Below, in pieces: positions 1 through 8,863 of a DNA stretch of 64,000 nucleotides. The stretch is from Streptomyces sp. NRRL B-3428. Its GTDB lineage: Bacteria; Actinomycetota; Actinomycetes; Streptomycetales; Streptomycetaceae. A model generated the notes under the pieces. The model was not told where the DNA came from. It made no database searches and saw only the letters and a program-made list of their open reading frames with translations. Positions within the stretch are counted from its first letter, which is position 1, and each line of letters opens with the position of its first letter. The stretch lies in contig JOGW01000004.1 of the NCBI GenBank assembly GCA_000721375.1, positions 1 to 64,000 of the forward strand. Direction: 5' to 3'. The position numbers were made by a program, and so were the translations under genes.

Positions 1-112
1 CAATCTGGCGTTGACTTTTGGCACGCTGTTGAGTTCTCAAGGAACGGACGCTTCCTTTGTACTCACCCTCTCGGGCTTTCCTCCGGGCTTCCCTTCGGTG
101 TTCCAAACTCTA
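1..112 (-). ncRNA. 5' leader of an rRNA operon (16S lies beyond the left edge)
   Basis: On the minus strand this segment carries the conserved Streptomyces 16S leader. It reads through AAGCCCGGAGGAAAGCCC, then TTCCTTGAGAACTCAACAGC, then GTGCCAAAAGTCAACGCC. I recognise it from published rrn leaders, where it holds antitermination and RNase processing elements upstream of 16S. The operon runs leftwards, so no mature rRNA is inside the window. A TAGAGT hexamer at 107-112 on the minus strand is a possible -10 for the proximal promoter. The 3' limit cannot be seen. Confidence 0.8.
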
Positions 113-242
113 CCAGGCCTTTTCTGTCCCTCTGACCACCGTCCTGCGAGCATGCAGAAGCAGATACAGAGTTAAGATCTAGCTTGATTGAGTCGCCCGG
201 GACCGGCGCTAGAAGCGCTCCGTCGTCCTGGGCAGGAGTACG

Positions 243-271
243 ACAGTACATCTCGCTTCAGGCGGACGCAA
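243..271 (-). promoter_or_regulatory. Candidate distal rrn promoter
   Basis: On the minus strand TTGCGT (266-271) is followed by 17 bases and TACTGT (243-248), a reasonable vegetative promoter pointing into the rRNA leader. Streptomyces rrn operons usually have several tandem promoters, so this would be one of them. The 113-417 stretch otherwise separates the rRNA operon from divergent crr and holds no gene that I can see. Confidence 0.4.
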
Positions 272-417
272 ATCGGCGCCGGAAGGTCCTAGGTCCGTTG
301 AACCGGGACTAGTTGTGCGGAAGCGGGACTTCTTATGACTTACGCTTCTGAACAGTGCGCCGTCCGCGGACAGGTAGTGACGGCGTGTACAGACTCTCCA
401 CCCCTGGGAGGCTCCTC

Positions 418-867
418 ATGACGTCTGTGACGTCCCCCCTCGCCGGTAAGGCCATCGGCCTCGCCGCCGTTCCCGACCCGGTCTTCTCCGGTGCGATGGT
501 CGGCCCCGGTACTGCTATCGACCCCGAGCGTGACGCCACTGAGGCCGTCGCCCCCGTCGACGGCGTTGTCGTCTCGCTCCACCCGCACGCTTTCGTCGTC
601 GTGGACAGCGAGGGCCATGGCGTACTGACGCACCTGGGCATCGACACCGTGCAGCTCAACGGCGAGGGCTTCGAGCTCCTCGTCAACAAGGGCGACACCG
701 TGCAGCGCGGCCAGACCGTCGTGCGCTGGAACCCCGCGGCCGTCGAGGCCGCCGGCAAGTCTCCGGTGTGCCCGATCGTGGCGCTCGAGGCCACGGCCGA
801 GGCTCTGACGGACGTCGTCGAGGACGGCGACGTGAAGTCCGGCGACGCTCTCTTCAGCTGGAAGTGA
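418..867 (+). CDS. crr: PTS glucose-type EIIA component (Crr)
   Basis: This 149-aa protein is the soluble EIIA phosphocarrier. It takes phosphate from HPr and passes it to sugar-specific EIIB domains in the cytoplasm. The start is the ATG at 418, preceded by a GGGAGG ribosome site. The motif THLGIDTVQLNGEGF holds the phospho-accepting His72, and His57 (PHAFVV) is the second active-site histidine of the family. The length is normal for stand-alone EIIA-Glc. ptsI follows 77 bases downstream on the same strand, so the two are probably co-transcribed, as in S. coelicolor. Confidence 0.93.
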   Translation: MTSVTSPLAGKAIGLAAVPDPVFSGAMVGPGTAIDPERDATEAVAPVDGVVVSLHPHAFVVVDSEGHGVLTHLGIDTVQLNGEGFELLVNKGDTVQRGQTVVRWNPAAVEAAGKSPVCPIVALEATAEALTDVVEDGDVKSGDALFSWK

Positions 868-944
868 CGTCAGTGCCGCCGAGGGCGGCAGGTACGACAT
901 CCACCGCGGCGGCTTCGACCGTCGCAACTATCGGAGACGGTGAA

Positions 945-2615
945 ATGGAGACAACGCTGCGAGGCGTCGGCGTGAGCCACGGTGTGGCGATCGGCGAGGT
1001 TCGGCACATGGGCACGGCGGTACTCGAGCCGCCGGCCAAGCAGATTCCCGCGGAGGACGCGGAGCGCGAGCAGGGGCGCGCCCGGCAGGCGGTCGAGGCT
1101 GTGGCCGCCGATCTGAACGCGCGGGGCAATCTGGCCGGCGGCGAGGCGCAGGCGGTGCTCGAGGCGCAGGCCATGATCGCTCAGGACCCCGAGCTGATGG
1201 CCGACGTCGACCGTCGTATCGCCGTAGGTTCCACCGCCGAGCGCGGTATTTACGACGCGTTCTCGCACTACCGCGAGCTGCTCGCGGGTGCGGGTGAGTA
1301 CATGGCCGGTCGTGTGGCCGACCTGGACGACGTCCGTAACCGCATCGTCGCGCGGCTCCTCGGTGTGCCCATGCCCGGCGTTCCGGACAGCGACAAGCCG
1401 TACGTCCTGATCGCTCGGGACCTGGCGCCGGCCGACACCGCGCTGCTCGACCCGGCGCTCGTGCTCGGCTTCGTGACCGAGGAGGGCGGGCCGACCAGCC
1501 ACAGCGCCATCCTCGCGCGTGCGCTCGGTGTGCCCGCCATCGTCGCGCTTCCGGGCGCCGGTGAGCTGGCCGAGGGCACCGTGGTCGCTGTCGACGGCAG
1601 CACCGGGCAGGTCTTCGTCGACCCGACCGCCGAGAAGCGTGCGGAGCTGGAGAAGGCGGCCGCGGAGCGCAAGGCCGCGCTGGCCGCTTCGTCCGGTCCG
1701 GGTGCGACCTCCGACGGGCACAAGGTGCCGCTGCTCGCCAACATCGGCGGTCCCGCCGATGTGCCGGCCGCTGTCGAGGCCGGTGCTGAGGGTGTGGGTC
1801 TGTTCCGCACCGAGTTCCTTTTCCTGGACGACAGCAAGACGGCGCCGTCCGAGGAGAAGCAGGTCGAGGCGTACCGCAAGGTGCTCGAGGCCTTCCCCGA
1901 GGGCCGTGTGGTCGTGCGTGCGCTCGACGCCGGTGCCGACAAGCCGCTGGACTTCCTGACGCCGGCCGACGAGCCCAACCCGGCGCTCGGTGTCCGTGGT
2001 CTGCGCACCCTGCTCGAGAACCCCGAGATCATGCGGACGCAGCTGACCGCGCTCGCCAAGGCGGCCGAGGGGCTGCCGGTGTACCTCGAGGTCATGGCGC
2101 CGATGGTGGCCGACCGTCAGGACGCCAAGGCGTTCGCCGACGCGTGCCGTGAGGCCGGTCTGCAGGCGAAGTTCGGTGCGATGGTCGAGATTCCGTCCGC
2201 CGCGCTGCGTGCCCGCTCGGTGCTTCAGGAGGTCGAGTTCCTCTCGATCGGTACGAACGACCTCGCGCAGTACACCTTCGCCGCCGACCGTCAGGTCGGT
2301 GCCGTGTCGCGACTGCAGGACCCGTGGCAGCCCGCGCTGCTCGACCTGGTGGCGCTGTCGGCCGAGGCCGCCAAGGCCGAGGGCAAGAGCTGTGGTGTCT
2401 GTGGCGAGGCCGCTTCGGACCCGCTGCTCGCCTGTGTGCTGACCGGTCTCGGTGTGACCTCCCTGTCCATGGGTGCCGCGTCGATTCCTTACGTGCGTGC
2501 CACGCTCGCCAAGTACACGCTGGCCCAGTGCGAGCGTGCCGCTGCCGCGGCGCGTGCCACGGAGTCGGCGGAGGAGGCCCGCGCCGCCGCGCAGGCCGTG
2601 CTTTCCGGCGAGTGA
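945..2615 (+). CDS. ptsI: Phosphoenolpyruvate-protein phosphotransferase (PTS enzyme I)
   Basis: This 556-aa protein is enzyme I, which autophosphorylates from PEP and phosphorylates HPr to start the PTS cascade. The N-terminal domain carries the phospho-histidine in GGPTSHSAILAR (His186). The C-terminal TIM-barrel domain has GVGLFRTEFLF and EFLSIGTNDLAQY, which bind PEP and magnesium. The ATG at 945 follows a GGAGACGG site and gives the expected N-terminus (ETTLRGVGVSHGVAIG). It sits just after crr. HPr itself is not in the window. A strong terminator follows. Confidence 0.95.
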   Translation: METTLRGVGVSHGVAIGEVRHMGTAVLEPPAKQIPAEDAEREQGRARQAVEAVAADLNARGNLAGGEAQAVLEAQAMIAQDPELMADVDRRIAVGSTAERGIYDAFSHYRELLAGAGEYMAGRVADLDDVRNRIVARLLGVPMPGVPDSDKPYVLIARDLAPADTALLDPALVLGFVTEEGGPTSHSAILARALGVPAIVALPGAGELAEGTVVAVDGSTGQVFVDPTAEKRAELEKAAAERKAALAASSGPGATSDGHKVPLLANIGGPADVPAAVEAGAEGVGLFRTEFLFLDDSKTAPSEEKQVEAYRKVLEAFPEGRVVVRALDAGADKPLDFLTPADEPNPALGVRGLRTLLENPEIMRTQLTALAKAAEGLPVYLEVMAPMVADRQDAKAFADACREAGLQAKFGAMVEIPSAALRARSVLQEVEFLSIGTNDLAQYTFAADRQVGAVSRLQDPWQPALLDLVALSAEAAKAEGKSCGVCGEAASDPLLACVLTGLGVTSLSMGAASIPYVRATLAKYTLAQCERAAAAARATESAEEARAAAQAVLSGE

Positions 2616-2634
2616 ATACCGTCTGATCTTGTCC

Positions 2635-2672
2635 CGAAGGGGCGTCCCACCGCTTGGTGGGACGCCCCTTCG
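2635..2672 (+). terminator. Rho-independent terminator after ptsI
   Basis: A perfect 17-bp stem (CGAAGGGGCGTCCCACC and its complement) closes a GCTT loop 20 bases after the ptsI stop. The stem is symmetrical, so it may also stop the convergent gene ending at 2680. There is no long T tract, as is usual in Streptomyces. Confidence 0.85.
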
Positions 2673-2679
2673 GCGTTTG

Positions 2680-3564
2680 TCAGTGGGGGTGCCCCTCGAA
2701 TGGCCCCAGGTCGGGTGCCGCGCAGTAGTCGACGCCGGATTCCGGGGGCAGGGGCTCGCCGGAGTGGATGTCGGTGCAGTAGGCGTCGAAGACCTCCGCG
2801 GCCGTGAGCGGGAGCAGCAACTCGCCCTGGAGGCGCCAGCCTTGGACCCGGTCGCGGTGGTCGGGTGAGCTGGTGCGCATGACCAGGCCGCCGGGGCTCC
2901 GTGTCGCGATGGCGGCGGCCAGGACCGAGGCGAATTCCATGGCCTCCTGTTCCTCCAGATCCATACGGCCGTCCGGGTCCGCGGAGGTGTGGAGGGATGC
3001 GGTGAGGTCGTGGGTGGGCAGGGGTGCGCTGCAGACGAGGTGGTGCGCTCCGGCGCCGGCCACGTCGAGGACGCGGGTCAGGAGGCGGGCGGCCAGGGCG
3101 AAGGCGGCTCGGCCGATGTCCTCGCCGCAGTCCGCGCACGCGCCGATGCCGGCGAGCAGGGCGTTGCTGTACTCCCAGGTGGACTGGCGCACCGCCTCCT
3201 CGATCAGCGTCGGTACGAGGGTGTCGAGCGGGCTGCCGTCGTAGGTGACGGTGGCCCCGGTGGAGGCCAGTTCCGCCGTGAAGCGGCTACGGCTGGTCGT
3301 GCGGTCGGGGTGCAGGCCTGAATCGCCGCAGAACTCCTCGTACTCCTCCGGGTCGAAGAGGGCCAGAGTGGTGTGTCTGCCCTGGGCCCGGAACGCTTTG
3401 AGCAGGCCCTCGACCTGGCCGAGGTACGCGCTGTGGTTGTCGAAGGCGAAGCTGCGGTAGTGCTGCATCGCCTCGAAGTCGGCCTCGTCGGCCAGGAGGC
3501 CGATCGTGCCGGCCACTTCGCGGCGCAGTGCGCGCCGCATCGTGTCCTGTCTGGTGTGCGCCAT
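2680..3564 (-). CDS. Conserved hypothetical protein, 294 aa
   Basis: I do not recognise this family. The ATG at 3564 has GGGGGAAGC just upstream and gives MAHTRQDTMRRAL. No signal peptide or membrane segment is visible. The first 80 residues contain alternating hydrophobic stretches (ADEADFEAMQHYRSFAF), the middle has CADCGED, and the end is acidic and proline-rich (VDYCAAPDLGPFEG). It may be a soluble regulatory or stress protein, but nothing in the sequence fixes a function. It converges on ptsI across the shared terminator. Codon use fits its neighbours, so it is probably a real gene. Confidence 0.75.
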   Translation of the reverse strand: MAHTRQDTMRRALRREVAGTIGLLADEADFEAMQHYRSFAFDNHSAYLGQVEGLLKAFRAQGRHTTLALFDPEEYEEFCGDSGLHPDRTTSRSRFTAELASTGATVTYDGSPLDTLVPTLIEEAVRQSTWEYSNALLAGIGACADCGEDIGRAAFALAARLLTRVLDVAGAGAHHLVCSAPLPTHDLTASLHTSADPDGRMDLEEQEAMEFASVLAAAIATRSPGGLVMRTSSPDHRDRVQGWRLQGELLLPLTAAEVFDAYCTDIHSGEPLPPESGVDYCAAPDLGPFEGHPH

Positions 3565-3649
3565 GCTTCCCCCTGAACACCGGTGATCAATACTCACTCA
3601 CCGTAATCGGTGGCACTGACATCGGTGGTCGAGGGGGAAGCGGGGCAGG

Positions 3650-5635
3650 TCAGCGGCGGTCGCGGGCCAAGTCGGCGTAGAACTGGAGGAGTTCCAGGCT
3701 GTCCACCGAGCCGGGGTTGACCGCCTTGTCCAGCGGGGTGCCCTGGAGGAGGCGCTTGACCGGGACCTCGATGCGCTTGCCGGTGAGGGTGTGCGGCACG
3801 CCCGGGGCCTCGATGATCTCGTCGGGTACGTGGCGCGGGGAGAGCTGTTCGCGGATCGTCTGCTTGATGCGCGTACGAAGGTCGTCGTCCAGGACCGCGC
3901 CGGGGGCGAGGTGGACGAAGAGGGGCATCCAGTAGCCGCCGTCGGGCTGTTCGATGCCGATGACGAGGGATTCGCGGATCTCCGGGAGGCGTTCGACGGC
4001 CTCGTAGATGTCGGCGGAGCCCATGCGAACGCCGCCGCGGTTGAGGGTGGAGTCGGAGCGGCCGTGGATGATCACCGAGCCGTGGTCGGTGAGGGTGATC
4101 CAGTCGCCGTGGCGCCAGACGCCGGGGTACGTGTCGAAGTAGCTGTCGTGGTACCGGCTGCCGTCGGGGTCGTTCCAGAAGTGGATCGGCATGGACGGCA
4201 TGGGGTTGGTGACCACGAGTTCGCCGACCTCGCCGGTCAGGGGCTTGCCCTGGGGGTCCCAGGACTGGAGGTCGGTGCCGAGGCAGGGGGCCTGGAGTTC
4301 GCCGATGTGGACCGGGAGGGTCGGTACGGCGCCTGCGAAGCAGGAGCAGACGTCGGTCCCGCCGCTGACCGAGGCGATCCAGAGGTCCGCGCCGTCGACG
4401 GCGACCTCGTCGTGGAGCCAGCGGAAGCCGTCGGGCGGGAGCGGGGAGCCGGTGGTCGCGACGCACTGGATGCGCGAGAGGTCGTGGTCGCGGCCCGGGT
4501 GGACGCCGGCCTTGCGGCAGGCCATGACGTACGCGGCGGAGGTGCCGAAGAGGGTGGCCCCGGTCTTCTCGGCGATGGACCACTGGGCGCCGGTCTCGGG
4601 ATATCCGGGGCTGCCGTCGTAAAGGATCACCGTGGTGCCGGTGAGGAGGCCGGAGACGAGGAAGTTCCACATCATCCAGCCGGTGGAGGTGTACCAGAAG
4701 AAGCGGTCCTCGGGGCCGAGGTCGCAGTGCAGGCCGAGCTGCTTGAAGTGCTCGACGAGGATGCCGCCCTGGGACTGGACGATGGCCTTGGGCAGGCCGG
4801 TCGTACCCGAGGAGTAGAGGACCCACAGCGGGTGGTCGAAGGGGACCTGTTCGAAGACCGGCTCGGTGGCGGCGGCGGTCAGGGCCGACCATTCGAGGGC
4901 GCCTTCGGGGGCCTCGGTGCCGAGCAGCGGGATGTGGACCACGGCGCGCAGGGTGGGCAGTTCGGCGCGGAGTTCGGCGACGGTGTCGCGGCGGTCGTGC
5001 TGCTTGCCGCCGTAGCGGTAGCCGTCGACCGTGAACAGGACGACGGGCTCGACCTGTTGGAAGCGGTCGAGGACGCTGCGGGCGCCGAAGTCGGGGGCGC
5101 AGGAGGTCCAGACCGCGCCGACGGCGGCACTGGCGAGGAGGGCGACCACGGCCTGCGGGATGTTGGGCAGGTAGCCGCTGACGCGGTCGCCGGGCTGGAC
5201 GCCGAGGGCGCGGAGTTCGGCGGCGAGGGAGCCGACCTGGCGGCGGAGTTCGGACCAGGAGACGGGCTGCTGCTCGTGCGACTCGTCCACATGGAGGAGC
5301 GCCGGCTCGTCGGGGCGGTCGTCGGCCGTGCGCAGGGCATGTTCGGCGTAGTTGAGGGTGGCGCCAGGGAACCACTGGGCGCCCGGCATCGTACGGTCGC
5401 CGAGGACGCGCTCGTATGGCGTGGAGAAGCCGATGTCGAACCACTCGACGACGGCCTGCCAGAACGTCTCCAGGTCCGTGACCGACCAGCGGTGCAGGGC
5501 CTCGTAACCACCCTCCGCGGGCGCGCCGTGGTGAGTGGCGGCCCAGCTCTGGAAGCGGGTGATCCGGGCGGCGGCGATCCGGGCCTCGTCGGGCTGCCAC
5601 AGAGGCTGCGGTGCGGCGGCTTCGGCGGTGGACAT
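3650..5635 (-). CDS. Acetoacetyl-CoA synthetase
   Basis: This 661-aa adenylate-forming enzyme of the AMP-dependent synthetase family activates acetoacetate to acetoacetyl-CoA with ATP. The AMP-binding P-loop LYSSGTTGLPKAIVQ is present, along with a family-typical ISGGTD-like stretch (ASVSGGTDVCSCF). The C-terminal region with LTGKRIEVPVKRLLQG holds the catalytic lysine. The N-terminal ACAS_N region (FDIGFSTPYERVLG, MPGAQWFPGATLNYAEHAL) and the length are typical of acetoacetyl- rather than acetyl-CoA synthetases. The ATG at 5635 gives the normal N-terminus. It is transcribed alone. Confidence 0.9.
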   Translation of the reverse strand: MSTAEAAAPQPLWQPDEARIAAARITRFQSWAATHHGAPAEGGYEALHRWSVTDLETFWQAVVEWFDIGFSTPYERVLGDRTMPGAQWFPGATLNYAEHALRTADDRPDEPALLHVDESHEQQPVSWSELRRQVGSLAAELRALGVQPGDRVSGYLPNIPQAVVALLASAAVGAVWTSCAPDFGARSVLDRFQQVEPVVLFTVDGYRYGGKQHDRRDTVAELRAELPTLRAVVHIPLLGTEAPEGALEWSALTAAATEPVFEQVPFDHPLWVLYSSGTTGLPKAIVQSQGGILVEHFKQLGLHCDLGPEDRFFWYTSTGWMMWNFLVSGLLTGTTVILYDGSPGYPETGAQWSIAEKTGATLFGTSAAYVMACRKAGVHPGRDHDLSRIQCVATTGSPLPPDGFRWLHDEVAVDGADLWIASVSGGTDVCSCFAGAVPTLPVHIGELQAPCLGTDLQSWDPQGKPLTGEVGELVVTNPMPSMPIHFWNDPDGSRYHDSYFDTYPGVWRHGDWITLTDHGSVIIHGRSDSTLNRGGVRMGSADIYEAVERLPEIRESLVIGIEQPDGGYWMPLFVHLAPGAVLDDDLRTRIKQTIREQLSPRHVPDEIIEAPGVPHTLTGKRIEVPVKRLLQGTPLDKAVNPGSVDSLELLQFYADLARDRR

Positions 5636-5907
5636 GGTGCGGCTCCCAAGCGGTACGCGGTGTGTGCGCTGTGCGCCGCACGCGTGCCGGGTCGGCGCGA
5701 CATTGCGACTGACAGGGACGATGCCACGTGATCGACTTCCGCACCATAGTGGTCTCCCACACGTCCGCGATGCGTGGGACGTACGGGGATGGGGATGCGC
5801 CACAGCGTCGGTGGTGGGGGCCGAAGCGTGAAGATGCGCTCGTACCTTGGGTGAACGGCAGTTGAACGCCCCTTGTGCGCCCCTGCAGCGGTGGCAGGGT
5901 GAGCTGC

Positions 5908-8265
5908 ATGAACGGTCACGATCTGGTGCGATCCGTACGAGCGGTCGGCATGGTGGGCGCCGCGCAGAGTCTGCGGACGGTGCGGGCTGCCTGGCGCAGA
6001 CAGCGGGCCGACTCGGCCGGGCTGCCGCGGCGCGGGGCGGAGCGGGCACGGGTGCCGGGTGCGGTGACCGGTGTCGAGCCGGGACCCGGCGGGGGTGTCG
6101 TACGGTTCGCGCGGTCCCAGCTGCGAGTGTGCGTGACCGGGGGCGGCGCGGTGTTCTGGGGCTGGGACGGGGCCGAGCCCGAACCGTCGTACGCCTTGTC
6201 GGGGCTGCGTCCCGAGCCGGATCCCCGCGCGTTCCTGGAGCCGGACAAGGACGGTGGCTGGCGGGTGGTGTCCGAGCGGGTCACCGTTGTCGTGTCCCGG
6301 CACGGCACCGTCGAGGTCCGTACGCCGGGTGGTGTGGTGCTGCGGCGGGATCTGCCGCCGCGCTGGTGGGAGCCGGTCGGCGGGGGCGCCGCGCGGTGGG
6401 TGCAGCGGTCCGAAGTGGGCGCCGACGCGCGGTTCTTCGGGCTCGGTGGACGGGCTGCGGGGCCGCGGCTGCCGGACGGGACCTACCGGCTGTGGAACAC
6501 CGATCCGGGCGGATCGTTCGGACCTGGCGACGATCCGCTGTATCTGACGATGCCGGTGCAGATGGTGGTGGCGGACGCCGGGACGCATCTGGTCTTCCAC
6601 GACAACTCCTGGGACGGCACGGTCACGCTGCGCGAGGGCGCGGAGGGCGCCGGCTCGGGTCATGACCGGCCGGGCACGACCGAACTGCGCATGGACGGGG
6701 GGCCGTTGCGGTGCTGGGTGGTGGTCGGACCGCCCGCCCGGGTGCTGCAGGGCTGGGCCGCGCTGACGGGCGCGGCCGCGGTGCCGCCCTCCTGGGCGCT
6801 CGGGTATCAGCACGCGCGCTGGGGGTTCGGGTCCGCCCAGGAGGTACGCCGGGTGGTGGCCGGGTACCGGGAGCGGGGGCTGCCGCTCGGCGCCGTACAT
6901 CTGGACATCGATCACTACGACGCGTACCGCGTGTTCACCGTCGATCGCGAGCGTTTCCCTGAACTGCCCGCGCTAGCACAGGAGTTGAGAGAGCAGGGGA
7001 CGCGGCTCGTATCGATCGTGGATCCGGCGGTGAAGGCCGCGCCGGGTGATGCCGTGTACGACTCGGGTGCGGCCGAGGACGCCTTCGTACGGGATGCCCG
7101 GCGGCGTCCGGTACGGGGTGTCGTATGGCCCGGTGAGTCGGTGTACCCGGACTTCACCGCGCCCCATGTGCGGGCCTGGTGGGGGCGGCAGTACGCGGAG
7201 CGGCTCGGGCAGGGGTTCGCCGGGTTCTGGCATGACATGAACGAGCCGGTGTCGTTCGCGGCGTTCGGTGATCCGTCGCTGCCGCGGTCGGCGCGGCATG
7301 CGCTGGAGGGGCACGGCGGTGATCATCGTGAGGCGCACAACGTGTACGGGTTGTGCATGGCTCGGGCCGCGTACGAGGGGCTGTGCGAACTGCGGCCCCA
7401 GGAGCGGCCGTTCCTCTTCTCGCGGTCGGGGTGGGCGGGGCTGCAGCGCTACGGCGGTACGTGGTCGGGGGATGTGGAGAGCAGCTGGGCGGGGCTGCGG
7501 GCGTCGCTGGCGCTGGTGCTCGGGCTCGGTCTGTGTGGGGTGCCGTACTCGGGGCCGGACGTGGGCGGGTTCGACGGACGGCCGTCGGCCGAGCTGTACC
7601 TGCGGTGGTTCCAACTCGGGGCGTATCTGCCGCTGTTCCGTACACACTCGGCGCTGCGGGCCGGACGGCGGGAGCCGTGGGAGTACGGGGTGGAGGTCCT
7701 TGAGCATGCGCGGGCGGCGCTGGTGGAGCGGCAGCGACTGCATCCGTACTTCGTGACGCTCTCTCATCTCGCGTCTCGTACGGGGGCGCCGTATGTGCGC
7801 CCGCTGTGGTGGTCGGCGCCGGAGGACCGGGCGCTGCGGGAGTGCGATGACGCGTTCCTGCTGGGGGACGCGCTGCTGGTGGCGCCGGTGTTCGAGCCGG
7901 GGGCGGATCGCCGGGCGGTGCGGTTGCCGCGCGGGCGGTGGTACGACACGGCCGGTGAGGGGGTCTACGACGGTCCGGGGCAGGTGCTGCTCGATGCTCC
8001 CCCGTCGCGGATTCCGGTGCTGGCGCGGGCGGGGGCAGTGGTGCCGGTGCGGGGTGCGGACGGTGATGTCGAGCTCGAGGTGTGGGCGCCGCAGCGGGGG
8101 CGTACGGGTGGGGGGCTTGTCGTACGGGATCCCGGGGACGGGTGGGAGCGGGGTGAGGTCGAGCGGTATGTGACGCGGTGGGAGAACGATCGGGTCATGG
8201 TGGTGCGGGAGACGGATGCAGGGCCGGTGGAGGTCACGGACCAGGTGCGGGTGCGGGGCGCGTGA
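5908..8265 (+). CDS. Glycoside hydrolase family 31 (alpha-glucosidase-like)
   Basis: This 785-aa protein is a GH31 retaining glycosidase, probably cleaving alpha-glucosides in the cytoplasm since no signal peptide is seen. The N-terminal beta-sandwich (about 60-260) precedes a catalytic barrel. The nucleophile is Asp443 in GFWHDMNEPVSF, and the acid/base is Asp522 in YGGTWSGDVESSW. The signature SWALGYQHARWGFGS near 300 is typical. C-terminal beta domains follow. The ATG at 5908 was chosen because upstream codons look non-coding. Its last 32 bases overlap the convergent GNAT gene inside a 24-bp repeat array. Confidence 0.9.
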   Translation: MNGHDLVRSVRAVGMVGAAQSLRTVRAAWRRQRADSAGLPRRGAERARVPGAVTGVEPGPGGGVVRFARSQLRVCVTGGGAVFWGWDGAEPEPSYALSGLRPEPDPRAFLEPDKDGGWRVVSERVTVVVSRHGTVEVRTPGGVVLRRDLPPRWWEPVGGGAARWVQRSEVGADARFFGLGGRAAGPRLPDGTYRLWNTDPGGSFGPGDDPLYLTMPVQMVVADAGTHLVFHDNSWDGTVTLREGAEGAGSGHDRPGTTELRMDGGPLRCWVVVGPPARVLQGWAALTGAAAVPPSWALGYQHARWGFGSAQEVRRVVAGYRERGLPLGAVHLDIDHYDAYRVFTVDRERFPELPALAQELREQGTRLVSIVDPAVKAAPGDAVYDSGAAEDAFVRDARRRPVRGVVWPGESVYPDFTAPHVRAWWGRQYAERLGQGFAGFWHDMNEPVSFAAFGDPSLPRSARHALEGHGGDHREAHNVYGLCMARAAYEGLCELRPQERPFLFSRSGWAGLQRYGGTWSGDVESSWAGLRASLALVLGLGLCGVPYSGPDVGGFDGRPSAELYLRWFQLGAYLPLFRTHSALRAGRREPWEYGVEVLEHARAALVERQRLHPYFVTLSHLASRTGAPYVRPLWWSAPEDRALRECDDAFLLGDALLVAPVFEPGADRRAVRLPRGRWYDTAGEGVYDGPGQVLLDAPPSRIPVLARAGAVVPVRGADGDVELEVWAPQRGRTGGGLVVRDPGDGWERGEVERYVTRWENDRVMVVRETDAGPVEVTDQVRVRGA

Positions 8266-8827
8266 GGTCGGCGTCCTCGTGGCGCGTGAGGTCGGAGCCC
8301 TCGTGGCGCGTGAGGTCGGCGTCCTCGTGGCGCGTGAAGTCGGAGCCCTCGTGGCGCTTGAGGTGCGAGGCGGCGGGCTGTACGTCGAACCACAGCTCGG
8401 GGCGCTCCCAGGGCACCCTGGGCGGGGTCGGCGGGAGTATGCCGGTGGGGCGGGCGCCCAGCGCGCGGTAGAAGCCTTCCGACGGTGGGTGCGAGACCAC
8501 GCGTACGCCCGAAAGACCCGCCGCCTGGGCCTCGTTGAGCATATGGGTGATCAGGAGGCGGCCGGCTCCCTTGCCCTGGGCCTCGTCGGCGACGAAGGCG
8601 AGGTCGAGCTCGGGTGGGTCGCAGATCAGCGCGTAGAAACCGAGGAGGGGGCCGCCGTCCACGCCCTCGGCGACGAACACGAGGTGGCGTGCCACGTAAT
8701 CGGCCGTCACGCGATAGCCCTGGAGGATCGAGGCGTACGCGCCTTGGTACGCACTGGACCCGAGCATGAGGCGGGTCAGGGCGTCCGCTTCGGTGGGTGC
8801 GGCTCGGCGGATGGTGATCGGCTCCAT
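8234..8827 (-). CDS. GNAT family N-acetyltransferase with octapeptide-repeat tail
   Basis: This 197-aa protein has a complete GNAT fold in its first 155 residues, starting ITIRRAAPTEADALTRL. The acetyl-CoA binding motif is AFVADEAQGKGAGRLLITHM. The acceptor substrate is unknown. The start at 8827 gives the usual N-terminus; an ATG 24 bases upstream is less likely. The last 40 residues are charged octapeptide repeats alternating RHEDADLT and RHEGSD(L/F)T, encoded by a 24-bp tandem array, ending in a Pro/Ala-rich tail. The tail is not part of the GNAT domain and probably arose by slippage. Confidence 0.85.
   Translation of the reverse strand: MEPITIRRAAPTEADALTRLMLGSSAYQGAYASILQGYRVTADYVARHLVFVAEGVDGGPLLGFYALICDPPELDLAFVADEAQGKGAGRLLITHMLNEAQAAGLSGVRVVSHPPSEGFYRALGARPTGILPPTPPRVPWERPELWFDVQPAASHLKRHEGSDFTRHEDADLTRHEGSDLTRHEDADLTRPAPAPGP
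8261..8356. repeat. 24-bp tandem repeat, four units
   Basis: Units lie at 8261, 8285, 8309 and 8333. Each has the form CGTGARGTCGG-N3-CCTCGTGGCG, with the variable triplet alternating, which makes a 48-bp higher-order repeat. The array encodes the C-terminal octapeptides of the GNAT on the minus strand and contains the stop codon of the GH31 gene (8263-8265). Confidence 0.9.
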
Positions 8828-8863
8828 GCCGCCGAGTATAGGAGCACCCATGGTGAGTGACCC

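Noticed and set aside
3791..5731. A 646-codon open frame antisense to acetoacetyl-CoA synthetase
   Set aside because: The opposite strand encodes a complete, recognisable enzyme; the antisense product has a biased composition and no motif.
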